Assembly (NCBI GenBank): GCA_024281055.1
Contig: JAMXLF010000029.1
Span: 1 to 35,958, forward strand
Reading direction: 5' to 3'
Source of the DNA: Geobacteraceae bacterium
GTDB taxonomy: Bacteria; Desulfobacterota; Desulfuromonadia; Geobacterales; Geobacteraceae
Length of the DNA stretch: 35,958 bases
Shown: one piece after another, positions 8,421-18,512 of the stretch
Position numbering within the stretch: the stretch's first letter is position 1
Layout: the number at the start of each line of letters is the position of its first letter
Position numbers and translations under genes: made by a program
Notes under the pieces: generated by a model
The model's input: the letters and a program-made list of their open reading frames with translations, nothing else
Databases searched by the model: none
Told to the model about the DNA's origin: nothing

Positions 8421-9341
8421 CTATTCCGCGGTAACCATCTGGCGCAGTTTCGCGATGTCCCGCAACGGCGGTGCCCCGAACAGACGGCCGTATTCGCGGC
8501 TGAACTGCGAAGGGCTCTCGTAGCCAACCTGGAACGCCGCGGTTGCGGCATCCAGGTGTTCCGCCAGCATGAGGCGCCTCGCCTCCTGCAGGCGGAGCTG
8601 CTTCTGGTACTGCAGCGGGCTCAAGGCGGTCATGGACCGGAAGTGGTGATGAAACGTTGAACTGCTCATGCGGGCCTGCGCAGCGAGGTCGTCAATGCGC
8701 AACGGCCGGGTGAAGTTACCCTTCAGCCATTCGATGGCCCGGGCGATCTGCTGGCTCTGACTTCCCGCCGATGCAATCTGGCGCAACCGAGCGCCCTGGT
8801 CCCCCACGAGCAAGCGGTAGATGATCTCGCGCTGGATGATCGGCGCAAGGATCGGGATATCCTCCTGCTGACCAAGCAGGTCAATCAGCCGTTGGAAGGC
8901 GGTGACGAGCGGCAAAGTCACCTCGCCGGTCGCCATTCCCCTGCTCGACTGCTGCGTACGGGGCGGGGGGAGATTACTGTCCGCCATCAACTGGGCAATC
9001 TCCCGCTGGTCGAATGTCAACCGGAGCCCCAGGTAGGGCCTCTCCCGGCTTGCCTCGATGACCTGCACGACGGTGGGGAGATGAACCGACGTGATCAGGT
9101 AGTGGCGCGCATCGTACACATACGGCTCGTCACCCAACAGCACCCGTTTCGCCCCCTGCGCCACAAGGCAGATGCTCGGTTCGTACATGCCGGTCATTGG
9201 CTCGGTCGGTTCCTCCCGCCGAAACAGTGACAAGCCCGGGACCGCAGTGTCGAAGCGGTCCGATTTGTCGGTCCATCGGGCAATGCTCTTTTTCAAAGCT
9301 TCGAGCGCAACTTCCATTCTGTTGTTCTCAATATCCTGCAC
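8421..9341 (-). CDS. AraC-family transcriptional regulator, YqhC-like
   Basis: The product has 306 residues. An N-terminal AraC_N cupin-like sensor (about 25-190, MYEPSICLVAQGAKRVLLGD) is followed by a double helix-turn-helix AraC domain (about 200-300, with FNRPLRIDDLAAQARMSSS-type first HTH and AFQVGYESPSQFSREYGRLF second HTH). Overall layout matches the YqhC group, whose E. coli member activates the aldehyde reductase genes yqhD and dkgA in response to reactive aldehydes. It is divergent from a flavodoxin and two aldo/keto reductases, exactly the target types expected, so I infer that it senses aldehyde or electrophile stress and activates the 9.5-14.4 kb cluster. Confidence 0.85.
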   Translation of the reverse strand: MQDIENNRMEVALEALKKSIARWTDKSDRFDTAVPGLSLFRREEPTEPMTGMYEPSICLVAQGAKRVLLGDEPYVYDARHYLITSVHLPTVVQVIEASRERPYLGLRLTFDQREIAQLMADSNLPPPRTQQSSRGMATGEVTLPLVTAFQRLIDLLGQQEDIPILAPIIQREIIYRLLVGDQGARLRQIASAGSQSQQIARAIEWLKGNFTRPLRIDDLAAQARMSSSTFHHHFRSMTALSPLQYQKQLRLQEARRLMLAEHLDAATAAFQVGYESPSQFSREYGRLFGAPPLRDIAKLRQMVTAE

Positions 9342-9485
9342 AACGGCCTCTTTTCACGTAGACATATCCTGATTCAATACTACCCCCACCCCTCATCGCG
9401 TTACAACAATTATCTACCGTCTCATAGAATCGGGCAAGAATTAAGCAGGATTGGTCTACCTCCCTTTGCTCATTCAGGAGTACGG

Positions 9486-9491
9486 TATAAT
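9486..9491 (+). promoter_or_regulatory. -10 box of the flavodoxin / reductase cluster
   Basis: A perfect TATAAT 28 bp before the flavodoxin start, with no recognisable -35 at 16-18 bp. A strong -10 with a poor -35 is typical of activator-dependent promoters and fits control by the divergent AraC-family regulator, whose site would lie in 9342-9480. Confidence 0.5.
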
Positions 9492-9519
9492 CAATCAAGG
9501 TGTCAGAAAGGGAATCGTT

Positions 9520-11075
<1,556 letters not shown>

Positions 11076-11251
11076 GCACAGGAGTCCGCAACTCATGGCA
11101 ACGTAACCTAAACAGGAGAGACGCAAGCCCCCCTATTCCTGACACAAGATCCTGCACGCGGGGCGGCGCCAATGTCTCGTTTGAGCCAGGCACCCGTATT
11201 CCAGGCAGATGATCGACAAGCGACAGCCAACCTGTCCCAAGAGGAGACCCC

Positions 11252-11908
11252 ATGAACGTTATCGGAATCAACGGCAGTCCGCGGAAACAATGGAACACGG
11301 CCACACTGGTGGCCAAAGCCCTGGAAGGGGCCGCAGCACAAGGAGCTACAACGGAACTGGTTCATCTCTATGACCTCGATTTCAAGGGGTGCAAGAGCTG
11401 TTTCGCCTGCAAGACCCGAGGGGAAAATTACGGGAAATGTGTCATGAAGGACGATCTGGCGCCAGTGCTGGAAAAGATTGCCGCAGCCGATGCCCTCGTC
11501 ATCGGTTCACCGATCTACTTTGGCACGGTCACCGGCGAAACGCAAAGTTTTCTTGAACGCCTGCTGTTTCCGTATTTCACTTATACGGTACCTTTTGGCA
11601 CCCTGTTCCCGAGGCAGATCAAGACAGGTTTCATCTACACCATGAATGTTTCGGAAGAGTTGAGCAAAGAATTCGGGTACGAACAAGTCTACAATGCCAA
11701 TGAGCGCTTTATGCAGCTGCTCCTTGGTTCTGGCGAGTCACTGTGTGCTTTTGACACCTGTCAGGTGGACGATTATTCGAAGGTGGTGATGGAAAGCTTC
11801 GATCCTGTTCACAAAGCTAAACGCCGTGAGGAGGCATTGCCCCTGGAGTGCCAACGCGCTTTTGAGCTGGGACGACGGTTGGTCGCGGTCGAAAGCATCA
11901 CGGGCTAA
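11252..11908 (+). CDS. NADPH-dependent FMN reductase / iron-sulfur flavoprotein-like
   Basis: The product has 218 residues. A flavodoxin-like fold starts with GINGSPRKQWNTATLV, the FMN phosphate loop of this superfamily. A compact cysteine set, GCKSCFACKTRGENYGKC (about residues 49-66), resembles the CX2CX2C...C cluster motif of archaeal-type iron-sulfur flavoproteins, so an Fe-S cluster beside FMN is possible. SPIYFGTVTGETQSFLERL is the conserved flavin/dimer segment. It is placed between the two aldo/keto reductases with GAGGAG six bases before the ATG. It probably supplies reduced flavin or reduces quinones or electrophiles. The 176-nt gap before it (11076-11251) holds no gene. Confidence 0.85.
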   Translation: MNVIGINGSPRKQWNTATLVAKALEGAAAQGATTELVHLYDLDFKGCKSCFACKTRGENYGKCVMKDDLAPVLEKIAAADALVIGSPIYFGTVTGETQSFLERLLFPYFTYTVPFGTLFPRQIKTGFIYTMNVSEELSKEFGYEQVYNANERFMQLLLGSGESLCAFDTCQVDDYSKVVMESFDPVHKAKRREEALPLECQRAFELGRRLVAVESITG

Positions 11909-11987
11909 AACAACTGCACCTTTTGCAGAGAATCGGGATCGGCTGGTACCACACGAACTTAGTTATCTCAACGAGTAAAGGAGATAG

Positions 11988-12974
<987 letters not shown>

Positions 12975-12988
12975 CCCTAGGAAAGGTC

Positions 12989-13132
12989 GACCACGAAGCT
13001 CGCGCGTCTGGACGAGAACATCGGCGCGGTTACCGCGGCGATGTTCTCCGCGAGATCGACGCGGCTGCTGCGCAGATCACCGTACAAGGGAATCGGTACC
13101 CGGAAAAGCTGGAGCAGATGACCGGGAGGTAA
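12989..13132 (+). pseudogene. Remnant 3' end of a third aldo/keto reductase
   Basis: These 144 bp match 10922-11075, the last 154 bp of aldo/keto reductase copy 1, with only a handful of substitutions plus a 10-bp deletion (TCGAACTTAC missing after GTTACCG) that breaks the frame. The end carries the same ATGACCGGG followed by a stop. The similarity is far higher than between copies 1 and 2, so this is a scar of a duplication or recombination involving copy 1. Confidence 0.92.
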
Positions 13133-13170
13133 TTTTATAAACCTGGGGAAGCAAACAACAAATCAAAGGC

Positions 13171-13279
13171 AATGGAACGCGGATCAAATCTGATGTAAGC
13201 GGATCACCGCGGATGTTAGAAAAACTACCGGCTTGAAATCTGCGTAAATCCGCTCAATCCGCGTCATCCGCGTTCTATT
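13171..13279. repeat. Long imperfect inverted repeat (ACGCGGATCA type)
   Basis: A left arm at 13171-13215 (AATGGAACGCGGATCA...) is largely complementary to 13236-13279 (...CATCCGCGTTCTATT), with several internal GCGGAT/ATCCGC words. It is related to the element at 6542-6630. This is a mobile-looking intergenic palindrome without coding capacity, in the gap before the alcohol dehydrogenase. Confidence 0.7.
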
Positions 13280-13343
13280 GCAGTTGAGGTTTACTCGAAA
13301 CGCAAGACTCAAGTCGTAAGAACCCAAACAGGAGGACAAAACC

Positions 13344-14402
13344 ATGTACAACGCCAAAGCCTATTCCGCCGCAAGCGCCACAGCGCCGTTGGCCTCCACC
13401 ACGATCCCGCGCCGCGACACGACCGACCGCGACGTGCAGATCGAGATTCTCTACTGCGGCATCTGCCACTCAGACCTCCACACGGTGCGCAACGAGTGGG
13501 AGAGCGTCATGCCCACGGTCTACCCCTGCGTGCCGGGGCACGAGATCGTCGGCCGGGTCGTCAAGGTCGGCTCCGCAGTGACGAAGTTCAAGCCGGGGGA
13601 CCTGGCGGGGGTCGGCTGCCTGGTCGATTCGGACCACACCTGCCCCAATTGCCGGGCTGACGTCGAGCAGTTGTGCCCGAACGCGACCTTCACCTACAAC
13701 TCCCCGGACAAACACCTGGAAGGCATCACCTACGGCGGCTACTCCGACAGCATCGTCGTCGATGAACACTTCGTGCTGCGCGTCCCAGCCAACCTGGATC
13801 TTGCCGGGGTCGCACCGCTCCTCTGCGCCGGGATCACGACCTACTCCCCCATGCGCCGTTGGGGCGTCACCACGGGGACGAAGGTCGGCGTAGTCGGTCT
13901 CGGCGGACTGGGGCACATGGGAGTGAAGCTCGCCCGTGCCTTCGGCGCCCACGTCGCGGTCTTCACCACCTCACCCGGCAAGAAAGAGGATGCGCTCCGT
14001 CTGGGTGCCCATGAGGTCATCATTTCCACCAACGCCGAGGAGATGCAGCAGCACGCCGGCTCGTTCGACTTCATCCTCGATACCATCGCCGCCGAGCACG
14101 ACATCAACGCCTACATCACCATGCTTGGCCGCGACGGCAACCTCACCCTGGTCGGGGCGCCGGAGAAACCGCTCGCGGTCTCTGCCTTCGGCCTTCTGTT
14201 CGGACGCCGCAGCCTCTCCGGCTCGCTCATCGGCGGCCTCAAAGAGACCCAGGAGATGCTCGACTTTTGCGGTGCACACAACATCACCGCCGACGTGGAG
14301 GTCATCCCCATCCAGAAGGTCAACGAAGCATACGAGAGACTGCTCAAATCCGATGTGAAGTACCGCTTCTCCATCGACATGGCGTCTCTCAAATCCGAGT
14401 AA
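13344..14402 (+). CDS. Zinc-dependent alcohol dehydrogenase, YahK/cinnamyl-alcohol type
   Basis: The product has 352 residues and is an NADP(H)-dependent medium-chain dehydrogenase that reduces aldehydes. Catalytic zinc ligands are Cys41 (CGICHSD), His66/Glu67 (PGHEIVG) and the Cys of LLCAGITTYSP; the Rossmann motif is GLGGLGHMG. The structural-zinc lobe reads SDHTCPNCRADVEQLC, in which the first of four expected cysteines is Asp97 while Cys100, 103 and 111 remain, so that site is altered (three Cys plus Asp could still hold zinc). AGGAGG precedes the ATG. It is the last gene of the aldehyde-detoxification cluster, followed by a terminator. Confidence 0.93.
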   Translation: MYNAKAYSAASATAPLASTTIPRRDTTDRDVQIEILYCGICHSDLHTVRNEWESVMPTVYPCVPGHEIVGRVVKVGSAVTKFKPGDLAGVGCLVDSDHTCPNCRADVEQLCPNATFTYNSPDKHLEGITYGGYSDSIVVDEHFVLRVPANLDLAGVAPLLCAGITTYSPMRRWGVTTGTKVGVVGLGGLGHMGVKLARAFGAHVAVFTTSPGKKEDALRLGAHEVIISTNAEEMQQHAGSFDFILDTIAAEHDINAYITMLGRDGNLTLVGAPEKPLAVSAFGLLFGRRSLSGSLIGGLKETQEMLDFCGAHNITADVEVIPIQKVNEAYERLLKSDVKYRFSIDMASLKSE

Positions 14403-14431
14403 ACAAGGGATGTTCATGTGAATCGTTGGAA

Positions 14432-14460
14432 GCCACTGATTTCGGTCAGTGGCTTTTTCC
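14432..14460 (+). terminator. Rho-independent terminator after the alcohol dehydrogenase
   Basis: AGCCACTGA - TTTCGG - TCAGTGGCT stem loop followed by TTTTC, 30 nt after the stop. Confidence 0.9.
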
Positions 14461-14498
14461 GTGTGACCAACTTTTACCGCTCACGCAAACCTTTGGGC

Positions 14499-14538
14499 AA
14501 AAAAATGCCCGGCTTTAGGAGGGATAAACAAGCCGGGC
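14499..14538 (-). terminator. Terminator of the L,D-transpeptidase / Lpp-like operon
   Basis: Read on the minus strand: GCCCGGCTT, 14-nt loop, AAGCCGGGC, then a T-run (14499-14505). It lies about 105 nt past the stop of the last gene of the operon. Confidence 0.75.
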
Positions 14539-14642
14539 CAAAAGTGCCATTTATTTTTATCGTATAGCTATAAACTTTCAAGTCCCGGATGCCAGCTTAA
14601 CCGCTCAAGCAAGCCGTCAATTCCAAACCGGGACACTACCTT

Positions 14643-15575
14643 CTATGGCCGTATCTCGACAACCGTCCCATTGGGCACCGTCTTTGCGATTTCCTCTATT
14701 TCTTCGTCCGTTACGGCAATGCACCCTTTCGTCCAGTCAACCTGTGCGTGAGAGTCGCCAACCTGCGTGAAACCATTTTTAAGCCCGTGGATCATGATGT
14801 TTCCGCCCGGTAAAACACCCAGTTCTCTTGCCCGTTTTTTGTCCCTCTCATTTGGATAGGAAATGTGAAGAGACAGATGATAGCGGCTGTCCTTGTTTCT
14901 TGAATCGATGCAGTAGGTTCCCTCCGGGGTCTTGTTATCGCCCTGCCTCTCTTTGGGGCCGTTCGGATTTCCCCCCAGGGCTATCCTGTAGGTCTTGAGC
15001 ACCTCACCCTTTGAGAGCAACATCAGGCGCCGTTCTTTTTTTTCTATCAGAATCCTGTCTACCGGTCCCTTCTGGGTTGCCAGGGCAAAAACCCTCTGTT
15101 CGAGCGCTCTTATCTTTTCCTGCAGGGCACCAATCTCGCCCTCCCGGCTTCCAATCTCTTGCCGGAGAGCCTCGATTTGTGTCTGCTGCGTGGCAATCGT
15201 CTTATCCTTGAGAGCGACATTATTGATGTAGAATATCATCATCTCGCTGTCCTGCCTGTATCCGCTCCCCGGGTAATCCTTTAGGAGTTTCTGAAAACAT
15301 TCCAGGGATTTCTGATAATCCTTCTGCTCATTCTTCGGATAGGCATAAATAATACCCATCTCGAAGAGAACCTTGTCTGCCGTCGCGGGATATTTCCCGA
15401 TAATCTCCTCGTATTTGTTCAGAGAGGCGTTGTAGTTTCCCTTGTAAAACAAATCATTCGCCTCTTCGAAGGTTGACTTGACCTTGAAGCCACTGCATCC
15501 GCATATCAGAATCGGCGCCATCATGATGCAGATAACGAAAAGATGTGCACCCCTGCTGCTTTGTTTTCCAGCCAT
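14643..15575 (-). CDS. Lipoprotein L,D-transpeptidase with TPR and coiled coil (YkuD domain)
   Basis: The product has 310 residues. A lipoprotein signal ends at Cys27 (ILICGC). A tetratricopeptide-like helical region follows (about 35-110, ANDLFYKGNYNASLNKYEEI), then a coiled coil (about 125-170) and a C-terminal YkuD catalytic domain (about 172-309) with His263 (MIHGLKNG) and nucleophile Cys285 (WTKGCIAV). YkuD enzymes make 3-3 peptidoglycan cross-links or attach lipoproteins to peptidoglycan in the periplasm. GAGG precedes the ATG. It is the third gene behind the tandem riboswitches, 141 nt after the Lpp-like gene. The TPR/coiled coil suggests a partner-binding arm. Confidence 0.9.
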   Translation of the reverse strand: MAGKQSSRGAHLFVICIMMAPILICGCSGFKVKSTFEEANDLFYKGNYNASLNKYEEIIGKYPATADKVLFEMGIIYAYPKNEQKDYQKSLECFQKLLKDYPGSGYRQDSEMMIFYINNVALKDKTIATQQTQIEALRQEIGSREGEIGALQEKIRALEQRVFALATQKGPVDRILIEKKERRLMLLSKGEVLKTYRIALGGNPNGPKERQGDNKTPEGTYCIDSRNKDSRYHLSLHISYPNERDKKRARELGVLPGGNIMIHGLKNGFTQVGDSHAQVDWTKGCIAVTDEEIEEIAKTVPNGTVVEIRP

Positions 15576-15716
15576 ATATACCCTCGCCCCCTGGCAGAAG
15601 AATCAGGAATATCTTGTGCTGAGAGCCTGACATCCTGGCATGACAAGCAAATGATGGATAGTGAAGCGGCAGAGCCTCAAGACCCTGCCACTCCAGTATC
15701 CGGAGCTCCCAACGGC

Positions 15717-15998
15717 TTATTTCCTCATCGATTTCTGGAAAGCGGCGTCAGCCTTTGCCGCCTTTTCATCGGCGATTCTTTCCCTCTCCGCTGCCTGTTT
15801 TTCAGCTTCGTCGGCGCGGGCTTTGGCCGCATTGGCGTCCGCCTTGGCAGCTTGCGCATCCTGCAACGCCTGATCGGCTTTCGCATCAATCAGTTTTTGC
15901 TGCGCCTGCACTTTCTCGAGATCACCGGATGTTGCACAACCAGCCAACGCACTACCAAGAACAAGCATCATCGAAATCGCCAAAAGATTTGTTCGCAT
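15717..15998 (-). CDS. Lpp-like alanine-rich coiled-coil lipoprotein
   Basis: The product has 93 residues. A signal peptide with lipobox LAGC gives a mature protein starting at Cys21. The rest is one continuous Ala/Lys/Asp/Glu helix with a heptad pattern (KADANAAKARADEAEKQAA), ending QKSMRK. The layout is lipidated N-terminus, trimer-type alanine-rich coiled coil and C-terminal Arg-Lys, that of Braun's lipoprotein, whose terminal Lys is joined to peptidoglycan by YkuD L,D-transpeptidases. It lies between two such enzymes in one operon, which supports that role by context; no experiment is implied. ATG at 15998 has AAAGGAGG; an upstream GTG (16070) has its ribosome site too close. Confidence 0.85.
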   Translation of the reverse strand: MRTNLLAISMMLVLGSALAGCATSGDLEKVQAQQKLIDAKADQALQDAQAAKADANAAKARADEAEKQAAERERIADEKAAKADAAFQKSMRK

Positions 15999-16092
15999 CT
16001 CTACTACCTCCTTTGTGTTCGGTTTATTTTGTATGGGAATTACCGAGAGACGTTTCTTCGCTCCCGTCACCTCCTTTCTGTTTGGTTTGCCT

Positions 16093-17412
16093 CTATATCT
16101 TCTTGACCGGATCGATCACGATGCCCTCTATTTCCAGATCGATTTTCAGGCGTTTGACCGCATCCCTGGCTTCGCCGACATCTCTGAAAGGACCGGCGAT
16201 GACGCGGTAGCCATCGTTCTTCGACTTCGACACCACCCGTGCCGGGATTGGCGGCCCCTGGTGATTGATGATGGCGGCCATCCTCCGGGCATCGATCTCG
16301 TCACGCACATCGGCTGCCAGGACATACCAGGCGTCCATTTTCAGCTCCGGAATTTCCGGTCTGCCGTACAATTTGTCCGGGTGCTCGACTTCTATGGTTT
16401 CCGCAGCATCTTTTTCGGTTCCCTGACTCATCTCTACGATGGGAACGGGAATCCCCCGGGCCTCGACCTGCACTTCCCTGACTTTTTTCCAGTCGAGCGT
16501 GCGCCCCGATTTCTTTTCGATAACCCTCAATTTTGCGTATGCCTTCTCCAGCTCGACAGCGCCCGCGCCCGGGTCTTCCAGGGGCGTATGGGCTTCCAGG
16601 TAGAGTACGCCATTGCGTTGACCTACGAGATACGGCTGGTTGACGATGACCACGGGTGTATTGACGGGCGTGTCGTTGTAGAGCAGCTTCACGTTTTCCG
16701 GATAGAGCCTCATGCAGCCATTGGTTGCCTTAAGGCCGATGCTGGCCGGTTTGTTGGTGCCATGGATCAGATAACCCGACTTGCTCAAATAGAGCGCGTA
16801 TTCCCCCAGGGGATTCTCAGGTCCCGGCGGAACTTCCGCGGGGAGAATATCTCCCTTTTTTCGGTGGTCCGCGGCAATGGAAGCGGGCACATGCCAAGTC
16901 GGCAAGGCTGTCTTGCGCGCCACGCGCATTTGCCCCATGGGCGAAGGGCGCTCTTTGGTCCCGACACCGACCGGGTAGGTCGACACCACCAGAGACTTGC
17001 CGTCCCCCTTGAACTCGAAGAGCCTCATGGTGGCCAGGTTGATCACGATGCCTTTTCTGGGAGCGTCCGGGAGGATGAAACTCAGGGGCAACACGATACG
17101 GTCTCCGGCCTCGGGCACCCACACATCCACCCCGGGATTGGCCGCACTGACGGCATTGATCCCCAGGCTGAAGTGTCGTGCGATATCCGGAAGCGTATCC
17201 CCCTTTTCAAGCCTGACGGTCGCCAGCCGGCCTATGACGTCATCTCCCTTTTCGACCGGGAACTGATTTCGTTCGATCTCCTTTTCGGGATGGCCCTGGA
17301 AAAGCCAGACACTTCTCGTAGCGGCACATCCGTTGAGAACCAGGATTGATAGACAGAGGGCCGCAAGACGAAGCCAACTGGACAAGAGTGACGGGTCAAC
17401 GATTCGGCGCAT
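16093..17412 (-). CDS. Lipoprotein L,D-transpeptidase with LysM-like and SPOR-like domains
   Basis: The product has 439 residues. A lipoprotein signal ends at Cys29 (LVLNGC). A LysM-like peptidoglycan-binding segment follows (about 63-110, VRLEKGDTLPDIARHFSLGINAVSAANP in part), then the YkuD domain (about 120-255) with His217 (YLIHGTNK) and Cys233 (ATNGCMRL), and a C-terminal SPOR-like repeat (about 365-435, DAWYVLAADV... GYRVIAGPF). It would act in the periplasm on peptidoglycan, as ErfK/YbiS-type enzymes do when attaching Lpp. It is the first gene after two tandem riboswitches. The ATG follows an in-frame stop directly and has only a distant AAAGG, so translation initiation may be weak. Confidence 0.92.
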   Translation of the reverse strand: MRRIVDPSLLSSWLRLAALCLSILVLNGCAATRSVWLFQGHPEKEIERNQFPVEKGDDVIGRLATVRLEKGDTLPDIARHFSLGINAVSAANPGVDVWVPEAGDRIVLPLSFILPDAPRKGIVINLATMRLFEFKGDGKSLVVSTYPVGVGTKERPSPMGQMRVARKTALPTWHVPASIAADHRKKGDILPAEVPPGPENPLGEYALYLSKSGYLIHGTNKPASIGLKATNGCMRLYPENVKLLYNDTPVNTPVVIVNQPYLVGQRNGVLYLEAHTPLEDPGAGAVELEKAYAKLRVIEKKSGRTLDWKKVREVQVEARGIPVPIVEMSQGTEKDAAETIEVEHPDKLYGRPEIPELKMDAWYVLAADVRDEIDARRMAAIINHQGPPIPARVVSKSKNDGYRVIAGPFRDVGEARDAVKRLKIDLEIEGIVIDPVKKI

Positions 17413-17446
17413 GGGTCAAATACGGTACCTTTCTCAGTGATGAAAA

Positions 17447-17552
17447 ATAAAAAGCCGGGACCGAAAATCGTGTGATATTTCGGCAACCCGGCTGTCTCAG
17501 TGAGACCCTGTAGGCTTTCCGCCCCATCCTCGCGGATGGTTGAGTATTATCG
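17447..17552 (-). promoter_or_regulatory. GEMM-I cyclic-dinucleotide riboswitch, promoter-distal copy of a tandem (predicted GEMM-Ib)
   Basis: Minus-strand RNA: a P2 stem capped by a GCGA tetraloop (ATCC-GCGA-GGAT), the signature GGGGCGGAAAGCC, a P3 stem GGGTCTCACTGAGAC, then AGCCGGGTTGCCG, all in GEMM-I order. Aligned to the Vibrio Vc2 aptamer, the base at Vc2 position 20 is A (17545), and the 21-46 pair is C-G in place of G-C. A20 marks the cGAMP-preferring GEMM-Ib subtype. The 3' part can instead form a terminator (GCCGGG/CCCGGC then TTTTTATTTTT), so ligand binding should allow read-through. It lies 35 nt before the transpeptidase start. Confidence 0.9.
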
Positions 17553-17584
17553 TGTACCACTAACCAGTTGTAATGATTTGACAA

Positions 17585-17690
17585 CAAAAAAGCCGGGACC
17601 GAAAATCGTGTGATATTTCGGCAACCCGGCTGTCTCAGTAAGACCCTGTAGGCTTTCCGCCCCATTCTCGCGAATGGTTGAGTATTATCG
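17585..17690 (-). promoter_or_regulatory. GEMM-I cyclic-dinucleotide riboswitch, promoter-proximal copy of a tandem (predicted GEMM-Ib)
   Basis: This is nearly identical to the downstream copy. Differences are mainly compensatory: P2 is ATTC-GCGA-GAAT here and ATCC-GCGA-GGAT there, supporting a conserved RNA structure. Position 20 is again A (17683) and the 21-46 pair C-G. It has its own terminator (CCCGGC followed by TTTTTT at 17585-17590). Two complete aptamer-terminator units in series would give a steeper response than one, because a transcript must pass both terminators. Confidence 0.9.
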
Positions 17691-17718
17691 TCTATCCTTC
17701 AATCAATTATTGGTTTGC

Positions 17719-17746
17719 ATTGTACATCTCTACGAGGGTTTGTCAA
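17719..17746 (-). promoter_or_regulatory. Sigma-70 promoter of the riboswitch operon
   Basis: Minus strand: TTGACA (17741-17746), 16 bp, TACAAT (17719-17724). The start site would be about 20 nt before the first aptamer. It is the only promoter I see in front of the tandem riboswitches and the three-gene operon. Confidence 0.8.
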
Positions 17747-17786
17747 CATCTTTCCGGAGTCCGGTTGGCAGCCATCTTCGTCCGTG

Positions 17787-18416
17787 TCAGAATTTGTAGG
17801 CCACGAGGACCCCGTCACGGAGCGGCACGATCGTGGTGAAAAACTCCTCATGGCTGAACATGTACTCGTTGAAGCGGCGGACAGTTTCGGTTTCCCGGTC
17901 CGTCTCCCCTTCCTCGGCAACCCTGCCGTGCCAGAGGGCGTTATCGGCAACGACGAGGGCATTTTTGGCGAGCCGCGGGAGCATCGCCTCGATGGCATCC
18001 ACGTACTGGTACTTGTCGATGTCGATGAAGAGGAGATCGATATTCTCGTATTCCCTGCCGGCCTGCAGCGCATCCCCCACCCGGAACTCGGCCCGCTCTA
18101 CGAGCCCGGACTCTGACAGGACCTGGCGGGCGTAGGCCATGTTATCCTCCGAATAGTCGGTCATGACCACCTTGCCACGCAGGCTCAGTGCCCGGGCGAA
18201 CCAGTAGCCGGAGTAGCCGAACCCCGAACCGAGCTCGACGATGAGCGCCGGCTGTTTCAGGCGCGTGAGGAGATAGAGGAGCCTTCCCACGAGGGGACCG
18301 ACGATGGGAAGCCCGGTTTCCAGCGCTTTCTCTTCCATGGCAACGAGATGGGGGTCCTCGTCCGGAGCCATCCCCAGGAGGTACGATTCGATGCGCGGGT
18401 CGGTAATGGTTATCAT
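17787..18416 (-). CDS. SAM-dependent O-methyltransferase
   Basis: The product has 209 residues, class I methyltransferase of the O-methyltransferase family 3 type (catechol/caffeoyl-CoA-like). Motif I is IVELGSGFGYSGYWFARAL; motif DLLFIDIDKYQYVDAI carries the metal-binding Asp residues typical of this family; NALWHGRVAEEGETD follows the usual ADNxLWxG pattern. Substrate is unknown. A TTG eight codons upstream is open but lacks a ribosome site; ATG at 18416 with AGGA about 12 bases before is preferred. It is transcribed towards the riboswitch promoter, which lies 40 nt beyond its stop. Confidence 0.88.
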   Translation of the reverse strand: MITITDPRIESYLLGMAPDEDPHLVAMEEKALETGLPIVGPLVGRLLYLLTRLKQPALIVELGSGFGYSGYWFARALSLRGKVVMTDYSEDNMAYARQVLSESGLVERAEFRVGDALQAGREYENIDLLFIDIDKYQYVDAIEAMLPRLAKNALVVADNALWHGRVAEEGETDRETETVRRFNEYMFSHEEFFTTIVPLRDGVLVAYKF

Positions 18417-18512
18417 GGCGTGACCGTATCCTGCTCGCAAAAGCTTGACAACATCTAAAAAATAGCTTACGTCTCTCCACTGTCAAGGGGCAAAACAGCA
18501 TGAGGGACGGAT

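Noticed and set aside
16000-16092. GTG at 16070 as start of the Lpp-like gene
   Set aside because: Its GGAGG runs directly into the GTG, and the ATG at 15998 begins the lipoprotein signal with a correctly spaced GGAGG.
16015-17349. Long plus-strand open frame opposite the L,D-transpeptidase
   Set aside because: Antisense shadow; the minus strand has signal peptide, catalytic motifs and riboswitches.
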